Source: Symsagittifera roscoffensis
Lineage: Eukaryota > Xenacoelomorpha > Acoela > Convolutidae
Direction of reading: 5' to 3'
Assembly: GCF_963678635.1 (NCBI RefSeq)
Contig: NC_087062.1
Location: 92,109,845 to 92,173,844 of the forward strand
DNA length: 64,000 nucleotides
In this document: positions 12,223 through 22,689 of the stretch, one piece after another
How the letters are laid out: every line of letters begins with the position of its first letter
How positions within the stretch are numbered: position 1 is the first letter of the stretch
Translations under genes and position numbers: made by a program
The notes under the pieces: model-generated
What the model saw: the letters and a program-made list of their open reading frames with translations, nothing else
Databases searched by the model: none
Told to the model about the DNA's origin: nothing

Positions 12223-12445
12223 TTATTTACATTGATTAGATTCAATACTGTCTTGCCTAAAGTAAAAACAACTGTTTGACGTGCCTTTGGGTTTGTCCTG
12301 GGGTCTGAAGGAGAACCAGTTGATGATATCAAATTGGGACTGTACCATGTCTTCAAACTCGGCCGCATCGGTGCTTCTTGGTAGTCTGCTCGATTGTTTC
12401 TTCGAAACACGGAAACCAATCAAGCAAAAGTTTGGACTGAAAAAA
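12223..12445 (-). CDS. Possible orphan exon, minus strand
   Basis: A 3'-splice-site-like TTTTTTTTCAG directly precedes (in minus orientation) an open segment ending at a stop near 12,223. It is less AT-biased than its surroundings and encodes varied, charged sequence including RLPRSTDAAEFEDMVQSQ and INWFSFRPQDKPKG. I do not recognise the family. It could be the final exon of a minus-strand gene whose first exon might be the signal-peptide-like segment at 16,570-16,320, but that link is only inference. It could also be an old transposon fragment. Confidence 0.35.
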
Positions 12446-12599
12446 AACAGAAAAAAAAACAAAATTTGAAAATTTTTTGTTCAAACCAACAGATTTTCCA
12501 ACTTCAAACATTTTTGGAATCGTACATAGTTCTGCTACAAAGACTCACATTGAGCAAACATTAAGCAATAAATATGATCAAAGGATAGTACTTGATACA

Positions 12600-13210
12600 A
12601 AAAAAAACATTCTGTTTCATACTTTCGTTTTGCGCCTCAGGCCAAGCTGTGCATTTCGTGAATTGTACGTGGCTCTATTTTTCTTTGATTTTCTTTGCTG
12701 TCTTGGATTCTACAGAACACTGTAATGCTCTAAATTGCTTCAAAAACTGGCAAACTTGCGGATTCTGGAACAAGATGCATAATCCAAAAACAATTAAATA
12801 TTATTTTAATGTGTTCAGTACACTAAAGCTGTCTTGAAATCGGCAGCTGTAAGTGGAATCTGCAAATTGTAAGCAGAATCCGTTAGCGGATTCCGCAAAT
12901 TGTAAGCGAAACCGGCAAAATGCAAGCAAAATCTGCCTTAAATTGCAGAAACCACTTACATTTGCGGAATCCGCTTACATTCGCGGAGTCCGGAGCAACT
13001 ACTTACATGCACTCGTTGCGGAAACCGCAACAAAACTATTGTGCCGACAAAATTTACATTACAGGTAATTGTACGCGGAATCCACGGAAACTTTGATCCT
13101 GAGTTCTAGAGACAAAACTTTAAAAATGTTCTAAAACGCACGTGGGTTCCACTAACATACAGACACAAAATCATGCGCTCATCCAGTGCACAGTTTGACC
13201 TCGCATTGAG
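12600..13210 (+). repeat. Dispersed 'CGGAATCCGC' repeat family, copy 2
   Basis: This copy shares with copy 3 (61,020-62,110) an upstream part (AGGCCAA.CT.TGCATT, TTTTCTTTGAT.TTCTTTGCTGT) and with copies 1 and 3 the downstream part (TTGCGGAATCCGCTTACAT, CTCGTTGCGGAAACCGC, GTGCCGACAAAATTTAC, ACGCGGAATCCACGGAAA, and the tail AAAATCATGCGCTCATCCAG). Dense GTAAG/GCGGAATCCGC words give the left half an internal sub-repeat of about 20 bp. Confidence 0.85.
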
Positions 13211-13284
13211 AAAGTTTGAGGACAACTTTGACTTGTTTCAAATTTATAGCAAATTTGAAAGATTGACAAGAGGAAACATGAAAA

Positions 13285-13445
13285 GAGCAGTACGGTGGGT
13301 CACCCGAACCGAGGTGTTCGACTTATGTTTCGACCGAGTCTGTGGTCGAAGAGAGATCTTTCGGTCGAACACCTTTTCAAAATCTAGTAGAAACATGATC
13401 AAAACAGAGCGGAACACTTAGCCGAACACTGTGATCGAAATAAAT
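13285..13445 (+). repeat. Degenerate TTCGGTCGAAC short-repeat cluster
   Basis: Variants of CGGTCGAACA, CCGAACCGAGGTGTTCG and AACATGATC repeat irregularly. The same vocabulary recurs at 20,925-21,135. The cluster sits immediately outside the large foldback and may be an outer part of that element family. Confidence 0.7.
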
Positions 13446-13521
13446 TTGATCACTGTTTTGATAAAGTTTTCAACTATGTTTTGTGCTCAATCATTCGAAA
13501 CTTTGATCAAATTTGTGATCA

Positions 13522-14131
13522 AGTACTTTTTCGTTCAGATCTTTTTATCGCACCACGCCGAAAAGCAAATCTAATTTGAAAAAAAAATTGTGGTAATTTT
13601 TGAAAACTACGGTCGGAACATTCTGCGCTACTTGCACAGTAACCGGCTATCATTGTTTGCTATTTGCTTCTGTTTTACACATATTTAAGCGGAATAAAAT
13701 TCCTTTATAAAATCGCATTCCAAATTTGTTCTAGTTTGAAGTAGTTTAGATAATTTGTACGATGATGTTTCGAATACGTGTTCGACATTGTTTTCGAGAT
13801 TGTTTTGTTAAAGTTTTCAACTATGTTTTGTTCTCAATCATTCTAAACTATCTCGAATACAACATCGAACACAAATTCGAAACATCATCGTACACATTAC
13901 CTAAATTAGGTCGAACTGGAACAAATTTGGAATGCAATTTTGTGAAGGACTTTTTTTTCTGCTTAAATATGTGTAAAACAGAAGCAAATAGCAAACAATA
14001 ATAGCCGGTTACTGTGCAAGTAGCACAGAATGTTCCGACCATAGTTTTTAATACTTACCACGATTTTTTTTAAGTTAGAGTCACTTTTCGGCGTGGTGTG
14101 ATGAAAAGATCTGAACAAAAAAGTAGAGCTT
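13522..14131. mobile_element. Large foldback (long inverted repeat) element
   Basis: The left arm 13,522-13,799 is the near-perfect reverse complement of the right arm 13,849-14,131. Matched landmarks include GTTCAGATCTTTT / AAAAGATCTGAAC, CACCACGCCGAAAAG / CTTTTCGGCGTGGTG, GCACAGTAACCGGCTAT / ATAGCCGGTTACTGTGC, and GTACGATGATGTTTCGAA / TTCGAAACATCATCGTAC. The ~50-bp spacer (AGTTTTCAACTATGTTTTG...) is also present as a direct copy at about 13,463-13,500. Both arms together give about 610 bp. It encodes no protein. A fragment of one arm recurs at 28,150-28,210. Confidence 0.9.
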
Positions 14132-14679
14132 AGGCATATTCGGTAGTCATTGTAAAATATGAAAACTGGAGAACAATTCTTTTAGAAAAGTGACTAGAAA
14201 AACAAAAATTTTTTTTGAAGAGTTTGATTACAAAAAAGCGCTGAAATGCTCAAGAAAGCCAATTTTACTGGAGTAAAACTTAAAACTTACGACTTAAAAT
14301 AAGTTTTGTTAATTTTTCAGAACTTCAAATGCTCGCTGGCTTATTCGCTCGAATTTAGAAAAAAAAATCAATAAACTTCAAACCGGTTTTTCACGACGCT
14401 GGGAAAAAACTTTCAAACTTTCAAACTCGTTCGAATCACGATAGAAGGGGTTTTTATACGACATATAAATAAGCGTGTTTTTCGTTATGATAAAGTTATA
14501 TATACAGACTTTAGCTCTCTTGTAATTTTATATAGTAAAACATCGATGATGTAGTTTTTATAATCGATTATAATGGATTTTGTTTTGCAAAAAATTTATA
14601 CTGTATATCCTTATTAAATAATCATTGCCAAAACACTCTAAGATTTTTCTTTCTATATCAAAGCTTACGCTTACTATAA

Positions 14680-14805
14680 ACAGATTATATACACATTATC
14701 TGCAGATTATCTAAAGATTAATTACAGAATATTTACTGATTATATACAGATTATATACAGATTTTACACAGACTATATACATAATATATACATATTATAT
14801 ACTAA
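14680..14805 (+). repeat. Degenerate ATTATATACAG short-repeat tract
   Basis: Irregular tandem copies of an 11-12-bp unit of the type CAGATTATATA. A second tract lies at 15,280-15,430 and the complement at 56,300-56,420. Each tract is near AATCGATTATAAT-like motifs. Confidence 0.85.
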
Positions 14806-15279
14806 TTTTCTCAACAATCTCGCCAATCAGATAGAATGAGTATATTGAAATAAAATTATAATGTACGTTTTTTATTGAAAATTTTGTACTGATGTTTGAT
14901 CTAAAAAAGTTTAAATTTCCTATTGCGTAAATAAGTTGCAGCAAGAATTAAATTGCTCTATGTTTCTTTCTCTATGATTTTCTCGCAAAATTGCGCTGAT
15001 TAGGTTGATCTTTTAAACCTCATATCAAGAAGTTTTGCACAAAACTGTTTTTTTTTTACCGCAGAAACCCTTAGTTTGCAAAATCTTAGAGGGATCTCTT
15101 GAAACTTTTAGTTTGCGGTAAGCAATTTACCTCAAATGAGTTCAAGTTCAGCTCAATATAAAACTGTAGATTTTGTCAAAATTTTTGTAGATTTTGTCAA
15201 AAAAATCTTCTTTTTTTGAATTTCGAGTGTTTAAAATTGAAATTGATACGACCCCTATAGTTTTTAGGCAATATAATCA

Positions 15280-15435
15280 ATTTGATACAGATTTTATACA
15301 GATTATATACAGATTATCTACAGATTATCTACATATTATGTACAGATTATCCACAGATTATCAACAGGTTTAATTGTATAAAGATTATATACTGACTATA
15401 TGCAGATTATCTACAGATTATATGCAGGATTTACA
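15280..15435 (+). repeat. Degenerate ATTATATACAG/ATTATCTACAG tract
   Basis: About a dozen imperfect copies of CAGATTATCTA / CAGATTATATA follow one another with unit length 11-12 bp. The tract is followed by AAAAATCGATTATTTTGGCA, a phrase seen in complement at 56,270-56,300. Confidence 0.9.
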
Positions 15436-16236
15436 CAATAGAAAAATCGATTATTTTGGCACTGAAATCCATTTAATTTGTTCGAAAAATTGTTGTAGAT
15501 AAATCAGTTTTATAATTACGTTAATCTGAGATGTTTCTGTATATAATCGGTTTTTATCATTTTTTGTCACTGCGGGTAATCGAAATTATATCCTTACTTT
15601 GTTCCCACTTTTAGTTGTTTCCCTTATGAAATTTGATCCAATTAAATCAATTACAACTGATAATTTTATTTTTTTCGTTTTAGCTTCGACCTTGTATAAA
15701 TGTTAATTTAAAATAACTTGAGCGTTTGACAGTAGTTGGTTAACGGCAAAATTTGGAAAATCAATTTTTGCAATTCTTAACTCAATTCAAAATTCAGATA
15801 TTTGTTTTTAAATTTCTCTCGTTCAAATTTTGTTCACGGTGCATATTTGTTTTTCTTATACCTAACACTGAGCGCAACGTTTTACTTTCTTGATTAGTTT
15901 GATCTAGATCGAGTTTTCATCTAGTATGAATGTTTTTGTTTCGTTATGAAATAGTTTATTCGGATAAAATTATATTTTCACCATTTTCAGCATTGTTACA
16001 ACTCCTTTTTCAAGGGGTTACAACAAATAAAAGTTTTATATCTACGAGCTAACAACATACAAGTTATGACACAAAATAAGATTATAAAGCAAAAAGAAGA
16101 TATAATAATCTGTTCTAATCGATGATTTTAAGAAATGTTTTCGGAGTAATTTAAATCAATTATAAACGGTTCTATAAGATTGTGATCGCTTCGAAAATGT
16201 TCCGACAATGAACGATTCTAATCAATTGAAGCTTTT

Positions 16237-16323
16237 ACAAAATCTACATACAAATCCGTTCTAATAGAATATACTTAAGCTGCTTAAGCATTCTATTAGA
16301 ACGGATTTGTATGTAGATTTTGT
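16237..16323. repeat. Perfect 34-bp inverted repeat (hairpin)
   Basis: The arm 16,237-16,270 (begins ACAAAATCTACATACAAATC) is the exact reverse complement of 16,290-16,323. The 19-bp spacer itself contains TTAAGC-T-GCTTAA, so the stem can continue after a small interior mismatch. It lies at the 3' end of a minus-strand ORF and would be a strong RNA hairpin if transcribed in either direction. Confidence 0.97.
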
Positions 16324-16580
16324 AACTTCTAGCATAAACTTTGGTGCCGGCAATCACATTTTGATAGTATGGTAATTTTTCTATCAAAAACGCGTTCATT
16401 CCGTGTTGACTGGCCTGCTGTCTGCTGGCCATGAAGTCGACCACTTCTGAGAACCGTTGTATGGCCATAAATTTTTTGTTTGCGGTTAGTTTTTCCTGCT
16501 TATGAGGCGATGACGACTTTGATGCAAAAAGATGCAAATTTATCAGCAAAACGATGATTGCACATTTTTTAATGCAGCCA
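16320..16580 (-). CDS. Possible small secreted-protein exon, minus strand
   Basis: The minus strand is open from about 16,580 to 16,244. The first part reads KKCAIIVLLINLHLFASKS, which has the basic-hydrophobic-small pattern of a signal peptide but no ATG in front of it. It continues with varied coding-like sequence (MAIQRFSEVVDFMAS, NAFLIEKLPYYQ). The nearest ATG is at about 16,467. I do not recognise the family. A spliced upstream exon would have to supply the start. The ORF runs into the perfect hairpin, which may act as 3' UTR. Confidence 0.35.
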
Positions 16581-16617
16581 AAGGCTTAAACTTATAAACA
16601 TCGGTTTTTGAAATTAG

Positions 16618-16660
16618 AATGTTGCGTTTTGTTATCTCCAATGTGATGGAACGCAACATT
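16618..16660. repeat. 11-bp hairpin AATGTTGCGTT
   Basis: AATGTTGCGTT (16,618-16,628) is matched by its exact reverse complement at 16,650-16,660, leaving a 21-nt loop. No function is evident. Confidence 0.85.
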
Positions 16661-17795
16661 GTAAAATTTCACTGCAAACCATGTATAGCTTAAGGAACTC
16701 AAATCCTTCCGACGTGTGATTTTACCAAGACTTTCAAATCTTTGTGGTAATTGTTATCCTTTAACTGTTGCAATTATATTCACTGAAAGCCTGGTTTGCC
16801 TTCTATTTGGCAATGATTGGAGATAAGACATCTACTCTGCTTCGCAAAGTTTTTAAAATAAGAAGATCCGAATGTTCGAACAAAATTTTCCGGTTCTAGG
16901 GATTTTTCCAATTGAGTAAATTCTAACTTTAGGAGGACAGGTGGCATATCTACAACGAAATCTATATTATTCGTTTCCAGGTGATCTAATGCTGCTGTTA
17001 GTTTTCATTGAGCAAGTGTAGAAGATTGATGTGCCTGCTGTGAGACTATGCGACCTAAACGTTTTTTTCTATCCTGCTAGTTTAAGTACCTGAGCAAAAA
17101 AATTGAGTCAACTATTTAGCTGAGAGGAAATTTTGAAATAAAAAAGCGAATTTTGTATCATAGTTTATTTTATATGTTGTTATACTTTATGCTTTAAAAG
17201 ACAGGACGGAACAGCTCGAGTTTCTTTCTTTTTGGGGAAAGCATCCGCCTAACTTCCACTACTTGGGAGGTCTGGATCAGCCAATTTTTCCTTGCTCTAT
17301 CACTTAAGGTACCAATTATCTATTATCAGACCCAGCACCAGTAATCCACGATCCACTGACTAAACCCAAAGTTTTACCATCGTCGGAAACTTCAAATAAA
17401 CTGGATAACAGTACCACCAAAAATAAAGCAGCTAATCGAAAAGCAAACAAAGCTGTCAGGGGAACAAAGAGAGAAGTGACCAAAAATTTTCTTCCACAAA
17501 GCAGACAACAGAATCAAGTCACGTATCGTCTTCGCCTTGGGCAACAAAGGGAAGAAAATATTTCTTCAATACCACGCACATTAACTTCAATTCAGTATTT
17601 TTTTCACAACGCTTTTGAATAACTTTTTAAAATCTAGAAGAGTTACATTGCAACTCTATAACTCATCGCAGATAGAGTCGACAGAGACGATAGAGGCGAC
17701 AGAAAGAGTCTTGAATCTTTTATCTTCAATTAGCAGGACAAACCTTAAAAGGTTGATGGACTGAAGATATTGAAGAATATCTTATCCGAGACATA

Positions 17796-17951
17796 TTCAT
17801 TGCAAAATGCGTTTTTCCAATATGCAAAGAGAACTATGTTTCTGGTCGTGATGCACACGCTGAAGTCTGCTCTCTTAAAAAAAGCAACGAGGAGCAAAAA
17901 ATCGAACGCTCAGCACGAGAATTCATGTGCCGAGAATTTAAAAAATTGTAG
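17796..17951 (+). pseudogene. Gypsy-like zinc-binding segment (gag/pol junction type)
   Basis: The open frame has CVFPIC followed by HAEVC, a C-x4-C ... H-x3-C arrangement, then a charged stretch KKSNEEQKIERSAREFM ending at a TAG. The cysteine-histidine spacing suggests a small zinc-binding module of retroelement type. It is preserved better than its flanks. Family assignment rests on its position upstream of the RT remnant. Confidence 0.5.
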
Positions 17952-18599
17952 TAAAAAGTTCTAACACCACACAGGTAAAACTGTAGATTTTCCGGGTCAA
18001 GAGAGGAAAGTTGTAAGTTCATCGACATGAACAGTGTGCTTAAAATATCAGACTCCTCGCCTCAGGTTGAAACAGTTTAAAATATGGAAGCACCCAATTC
18101 CGTCACAGGCAAGACAAAAGGGCTCAGGGCTACATTGATTACGATAGGATCTCAATTCAGTCCAACTATTGTTACCGTAAGCTCGCATCCTTTGCTAACA
18201 AACGAAATACCATCTGAAAACTAGTACAGAATTCGAAGACAAAGATCAATACCTTAAACCGGTACCTCGTCAAAACAGCACACGCTGAATACAATCACTA
18301 GCCAATCAAACTAAACAGAACTTTGGAAAAATTATTCATTAAAACATTTAAGGGCGAATATTTTCGAGTTTCGGAAAGTAGGAAAAGATGATTAAATGGA
18401 TAACACTTTCAAACTGAACTAGCAAACGTCTTTAATCAGGTAAAACCACCGCTACATGTGATCAGAACAGAAACAAAAATTCGAATAATTTTTTTTAAAA
18501 GATCAGATAGTCCAAAAACTTGGCACCCTTGTTCAAAGATTACGACGCTCGAAGACTCACAAAACTTTATGTTTATGCTTTGTGCAAGTCTTCACGACT

Positions 18600-18795
18600 A
18601 CCTATACAGAAAAAGGGGAGGAGAATCTCCATCCATATACAGCGAAGGTTGAAGCAGAAATCAAAAAGCCTTAAAAGGAAGGTAACATAGTCAAGCTAGA
18701 CAAGAGTAAGAGTAACCGATTCGCGGCTCTCGTGGTCATACCGGCAAACAGAAAGACACAGTTAAACTGGCTTTGGATACAAAGCCAATGAACTG
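18600..18795 (+). pseudogene. Gypsy-type reverse transcriptase N-terminal fragment
   Basis: A GRRISIHIQ-like segment is followed by VEAEIKK, (stop), KEGNIVKLDKSKSNRFAALV and VIPA, and then, after a one-base shift, KDTVKLALDTKPMN. This reproduces the gypsy RT entry region: a helix with EI..LLKEG.I, a strand of SPVV type, and K-DG/D-.VK.ALD..xLN. One stop and one frameshift lie inside 150 bp. The catalytic YxDD region downstream is not recognisable. Confidence 0.75.
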
Positions 18796-19056
18796 TCCAA
18801 ATATTTAAAAAAAATTTCAAGAAGCAAAAAAATTCTAGATTTTTTAGTTTCAGCAGCTTAAATGATCATTTCATGATCAGAGGGCACAGTATATTTCACG
18901 TTTCCAGCAAGCATTCAATCAACTATTTTTCGATGAAAAACACATCATACGCAGCAAAACAGATCGGATGCGGAAAAAACACAGATGCGGCAAAACCGTG
19001 AGCAAAACAAATTGTATGCGGCAAGTTCACTGGCACAGACACATCGAAAAAAAATT

Positions 19057-19165
19057 TTTTTACGGATGAGCAGGCATTCGAAAGTAATTTAAGAAAGCAA
19101 TACACATGTTTTTACGGATGAGCAGACATTCGAAAGTAATTTAAGAAAGCAATACCCAACACAAT
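19057..19165 (+). repeat. 52-bp tandem duplication
   Basis: TACGGATGAGCAGGCATTCG (19,061) recurs at 19,113 as TACGGATGAGCAGACATTCG, and each is followed by AAAGTAATTTAAGAAAGCAA. It is a local duplication inside the decayed retroelement. Confidence 0.92.
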
Positions 19166-20139
19166 TTTAGGCATACAAAAAAATCATTTGTCAGATGGCA
19201 TCCTGATAGTTTCAAAAGGTTCAATTTTGAAACACATTGAAATAGTCGCACAGGTCATGTCAAAACTAGAACAGGAAAGTTTTGTTTTAAGCTACGCAAA
19301 CTTGACTTTTTGAAAAATAGTATAACCTTTTTGAGCAAATGTGAGTTCTCAAAAACCAGTTTAAACTTTGAAATCGATGAGAAGTTTTGAAATCGATGAC
19401 AAAGGTATCAGACCGTAGCATTCCCAGATAGCAGCAGTATTAGCATTACCGCACTCGAAATCACTCAAGCATTTCAGATCCTTCATGAATATTCTCGATC
19501 ACTTGTCTAGATTTATTCCAAACATCCAAATGCAGACAGAATCCGTAAGTCATTCACTAAAAACCAGCAATAGAGAGAAATGTATTTGAAGCGCCGAAGC
19601 CGACAGTGCCTTCCAAAGTTTTTGGTACTAATTACTAAAATGTGAAAGATATACCCCTATGACAATTCTAAACAATGCAAGAACTAATGTGACAATTAGG
19701 AGCAGCTTTAGAGCAAAAACTAGAGCCGGACATATGGGTACCTTTTGCCTTCAAGCTATTTAAATATTGCAATTCAGCTGAAGTTTCTCGCTGTCGTATG
19801 GTCATGTGAGTTTTTAGAAATTATTTTTTCAGGATATCAATTCCAAGTTTTAATTTAGCTTACGCCCCTAATTACTACATTAACAGAGAATGAAAAAATG
19901 GTTAGAATCAAAGTGGTAGATGGACAAGTGAGAAAAGCCATATCATCAAAGACACCAGTCGTCTCAGCCGAGACAAGGCCTTTGACGACAGGGCTTCACG
20001 ATATCCTGGATTCCGATCTCATGAGAGAGTTGACGATATAGCGGACAGCCAGTTTAGACAATTGCGGAAAATTGTTCTCTTGAAACATAGATTCCTCAGA
20101 CTAGGCACAGGAAAAATTCACAGGGAAAATTCACAGGGA

Positions 20140-20428
20140 AAATGTTGAATTTTGCCATTCATGCAGAATTTGCCCAGCGTATAGTAAGAACCTTAAAACC
20201 ACCTTGTTGGTCAACCCTTTAAAAACTCTGCCAGATCTCACCGCACTAATTTAAAGAACTTCAGTTGGTTTTGGCAGAACCATTTTTCGATTTGAAGCGG
20301 AAAAAACTTTTCATTTTAGTTGCAATTGATTGTACTATTAAAAATTTTTGACTGTTTGAATGGTGCTAAAACTAACACGCTCTCGAAAGCTTTTGCAAGA
20401 TCGTACTTGCTCATTATTGTATTGATAT
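20140..20428 (+). pseudogene. Gypsy-type integrase fragment
   Basis: FCHSCRIC gives the C-x2-C end of the integrase zinc finger. After a PLKTLPDLT linker and a frameshift come ELQLVLAEPFFD, KKLFILVAIDC and FCKIVLAHYCIDI segments, matching the first catalytic-core strands ('QLDFAGPF', 'LVAID') and the following helix region. The core-motif Asp of AID is retained, but two or more stops follow. Dead copy. Confidence 0.72.
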
Positions 20429-20924
20429 TACTTAATTGTCTCAATTTCATAATCAAAATAGTTCGGTTTCAGTCAAGGTTATAGGAGGTATCTGTCACTG
20501 CAATATCGTCACTGTTGAATTCCTTGTTGAAATTCTATTGGTTGTGTCGTTGTGTTTTAGGTTTTTCATAACCTGGTGGTTGTCTGGGTCGATGTGCCCA
20601 GTTTATTTTTGGCTTCCAAATTCGAGCACATGTCAGTTCTCGCCCGAAAAAAAAGTCGAAACAGGGGTTTGGAGCGCAAACTCGAAACATACCTCGAGCA
20701 CGTTCAAAAGATACTTTGTGCACGGAAATTTTTTTCTAAAATCTCAACATGTTTTTAAACATTTTGTCTCAAATTGCAAACCAGCATCCAAAAAATGGGA
20801 AAAGTGGCCCAAAAAAAGTTCAGCTCTACAAGGCAATAAAATTGCAAACAACTCTAATCATTTCAATCTGATCAAAAAAGATTCAGCAAAAATCGTTTTA
20901 ACGTTCAAATTTGGATAGCTCATA

Positions 20925-21135
20925 TTGTTTGAATGTCGAAACATACCCCGAATTCGGTCGAGAGCATTCGAAACGTGTCTGGCTTGGGTCGAACACGGTT
21001 GATCACGTTTGTTTCGGTAGAGCCCGGTCGATTCATACCGAATTTCGGTCGAGTGGTCGAAACACACCGAATTTTGGTTGAGACATTCGAAACATACTAA
21101 TTTTCGGTCGAGACAGTCCAAGAATAACGTGGACA
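20925..21135 (+). repeat. Degenerate TTTCGGTCGAGACATTCGAAACA repeat cluster
   Basis: About six imperfect copies of CGAATTTCGGTCGAG..ATTCGAAACATAC follow one another at roughly 30-50-bp spacing. The vocabulary matches 13,285-13,445. Confidence 0.85.
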
Positions 21136-21569
21136 AATTTTATTTTTTGCTCAGTGTTGACTCTTAAAGCGAAATTGGAATTTGCTTTTACTTTTTGATA
21201 GTAATGCTTTTCACCATTTTGTACAGCTTAAAAAGGACGTTGCTGCAACATAACTTACTTGAAGTCCGCACATTGCCTTCCAATCGAGTCTTCTCTGTCG
21301 GGAAAAACAAAGTCCAGAGAATAGCGATCGTCAGATTTATCAGCGCAATGGCTGAGTAGGAAGCGATCTAAGCATGAATTAAAATAACATATGATTCAAA
21401 TCCAAAAAGGCTCGTGTCGAACTATTGTTTTGGAAGCGGCTGCTTGTCTGCAGATAAATCAATAATGACCTGGTTCCGTAGCTTTGTCCAGATTAATTAT
21501 TATAGTTTCAGCCTGGCAAATCGATAATGTTACTGGGAATTCTCTGCATAAAATCAAAAAGTCCAAAAT

Positions 21570-21920
21570 GAGGTGCGGATCTAGGAATTTCTCGAGGGGG
21601 CGGATTTTCAAAAAAAAATTGAAAATTTTGTCGACCTTTTATTTAGGTCGACCAAATTGATTTTTTGAGCTCTCCGAAACCAGTTTTAAGACCCTAATTT
21701 GACGAAATTATCTGCGCCGCAGGCAAATTTTTGAAAAAAAAGCCAAAAAAGGCGTTTTAGGCACTTTTTGGAAAATGTCGACCAATAGAAAAACTTTCAG
21801 GTCAGTCAGCCAAAAAAAATGGATGTCTCAAAATAGTACAAAAGGGGACCCTTTGGGTCGGCAGGGGGTCGAATCCCTGAGAAAAAGCGTCCGCACCCCC
21901 GCAACACTCACCTCCGACTA
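21570..21920 (+). mobile_element. GCGGATCTAGG short element, copy 1
   Basis: It starts TGCGGATCTAGGAATTT with a short G tract and contains TTTAGGTCGACCAAATTGAT, GCGCCGCAGGC, a CACTTTTTGGAAAA segment, and GGGACCCTTTGGGTCGGCA, and ends ..AAAAGCGTCCGCACCCCC. Copies at 22,990-23,225 and 58,208-58,605 share the landmarks in the same order. There is no ORF, so it is a non-autonomous DNA-transposon-like element. Confidence 0.8.
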
Positions 21921-22309
21921 AGAGAAAAATAAAGGAAACACTTTTAGCCATGGAGCTATAAAATAGTTCTTGTGATTTAGCAAAGGGTCTAACGAACATC
22001 TCTGGAATAAAACAACAAATCTTTCAAAAGAAACTAACAGCCTTGGCTTTGAATTTGAACTCTCAGTTGAGGTCAGATTAGGACGTTTGTTTCGTTTTCT
22101 AGAATTTTAATTCAGTAAAAGATAGAGAAAATTCGAATTGACAGATAATCAGCAAAGAATATACAGAAAATCGTGAACCAATATTGCCGCAAAACTCTCT
22201 GTAAACGGATACCAAGGTGATTGGGTTGAAATACTATATATGAAACGCAGGATTTCAAACAGCGCTTGAATATTGCAACCCGCACTCGGAGTTTCATGGT
22301 AAATAATTG

Positions 22310-22500
22310 ATTATTACGGTGGAAATTTTTTCATGGACCATTTAACCATGAGAATAAGGGGGTTTTAGGGGGGGTTTTAAAAGATGATATTGAATTTTCA
22401 AAACTCCATTATAATCAATTATAATCGATTATAATCCATTTTCGTTTTCATTATATTCGATTGTTTTGATTAAATCCAAGAAAAATTGATTATTTTGGTA
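22310..22500 (+). repeat. AATCGATTATAAT-motif cluster
   Basis: Closely packed ATTATAATCAATTATAATCG / ATTATAATCC motifs precede TTCGATTGTTTTGATT. The same motif class occupies both sub-terminal regions of the 24-kb element and loci at 14,570 and 15,440. Confidence 0.8.
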
Positions 22501-22544
22501 GATGTGAAATGTTTTCTCTATTTTTTGCAGCATTCTGAAAAACT

Positions 22545-22675
22545 TGACCCGGACCGACCAACACGTTCGTCCCTGTGAACACAACCCACCCAACACCCCC
22601 CCCTACATGCGACTACTTTCACAACCCACACCCCATCTCATAACCCCTTCATCCCCGCCTAAACCGATCCTTGTT
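22545..22675 (+). other. C-rich, G-poor tract
   Basis: About 130 bp with runs such as CACCCAACACCCCCCCCTAC and CCTTCATCCCCGCC, which stands out from the AT-rich surroundings by strand-asymmetric composition. No long ORF or known motif was found. It may be a remnant of a foreign repeat. Confidence 0.7.
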
Positions 22676-22689
22676 TGACCAAATTTTCT

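Larger units (their letters stand above)
17290..20440 (+). mobile_element. Decayed Ty3/gypsy-type LTR retrotransposon, plus strand
   Basis: Remnants occur in the expected gag-pol order on the + strand: a cysteine/histidine segment (17,796-17,951), the N-terminal part of reverse transcriptase (about 18,600-18,795), and an integrase zinc-finger C-terminus with the first strands of the core (about 20,140-20,428). Frameshifts and stops separate them. No LTRs or primer-binding site were identified, so the true ends are unknown; ORF-less repeat sequence takes over after 20,440. Confidence 0.75.

Noticed and set aside
20436-20918. 160-aa + strand ORF
   Set aside because: It mixes low-complexity sequence with the TCGGTCGA repeat context, has no domain, and overlaps antisense ORFs of equal quality.
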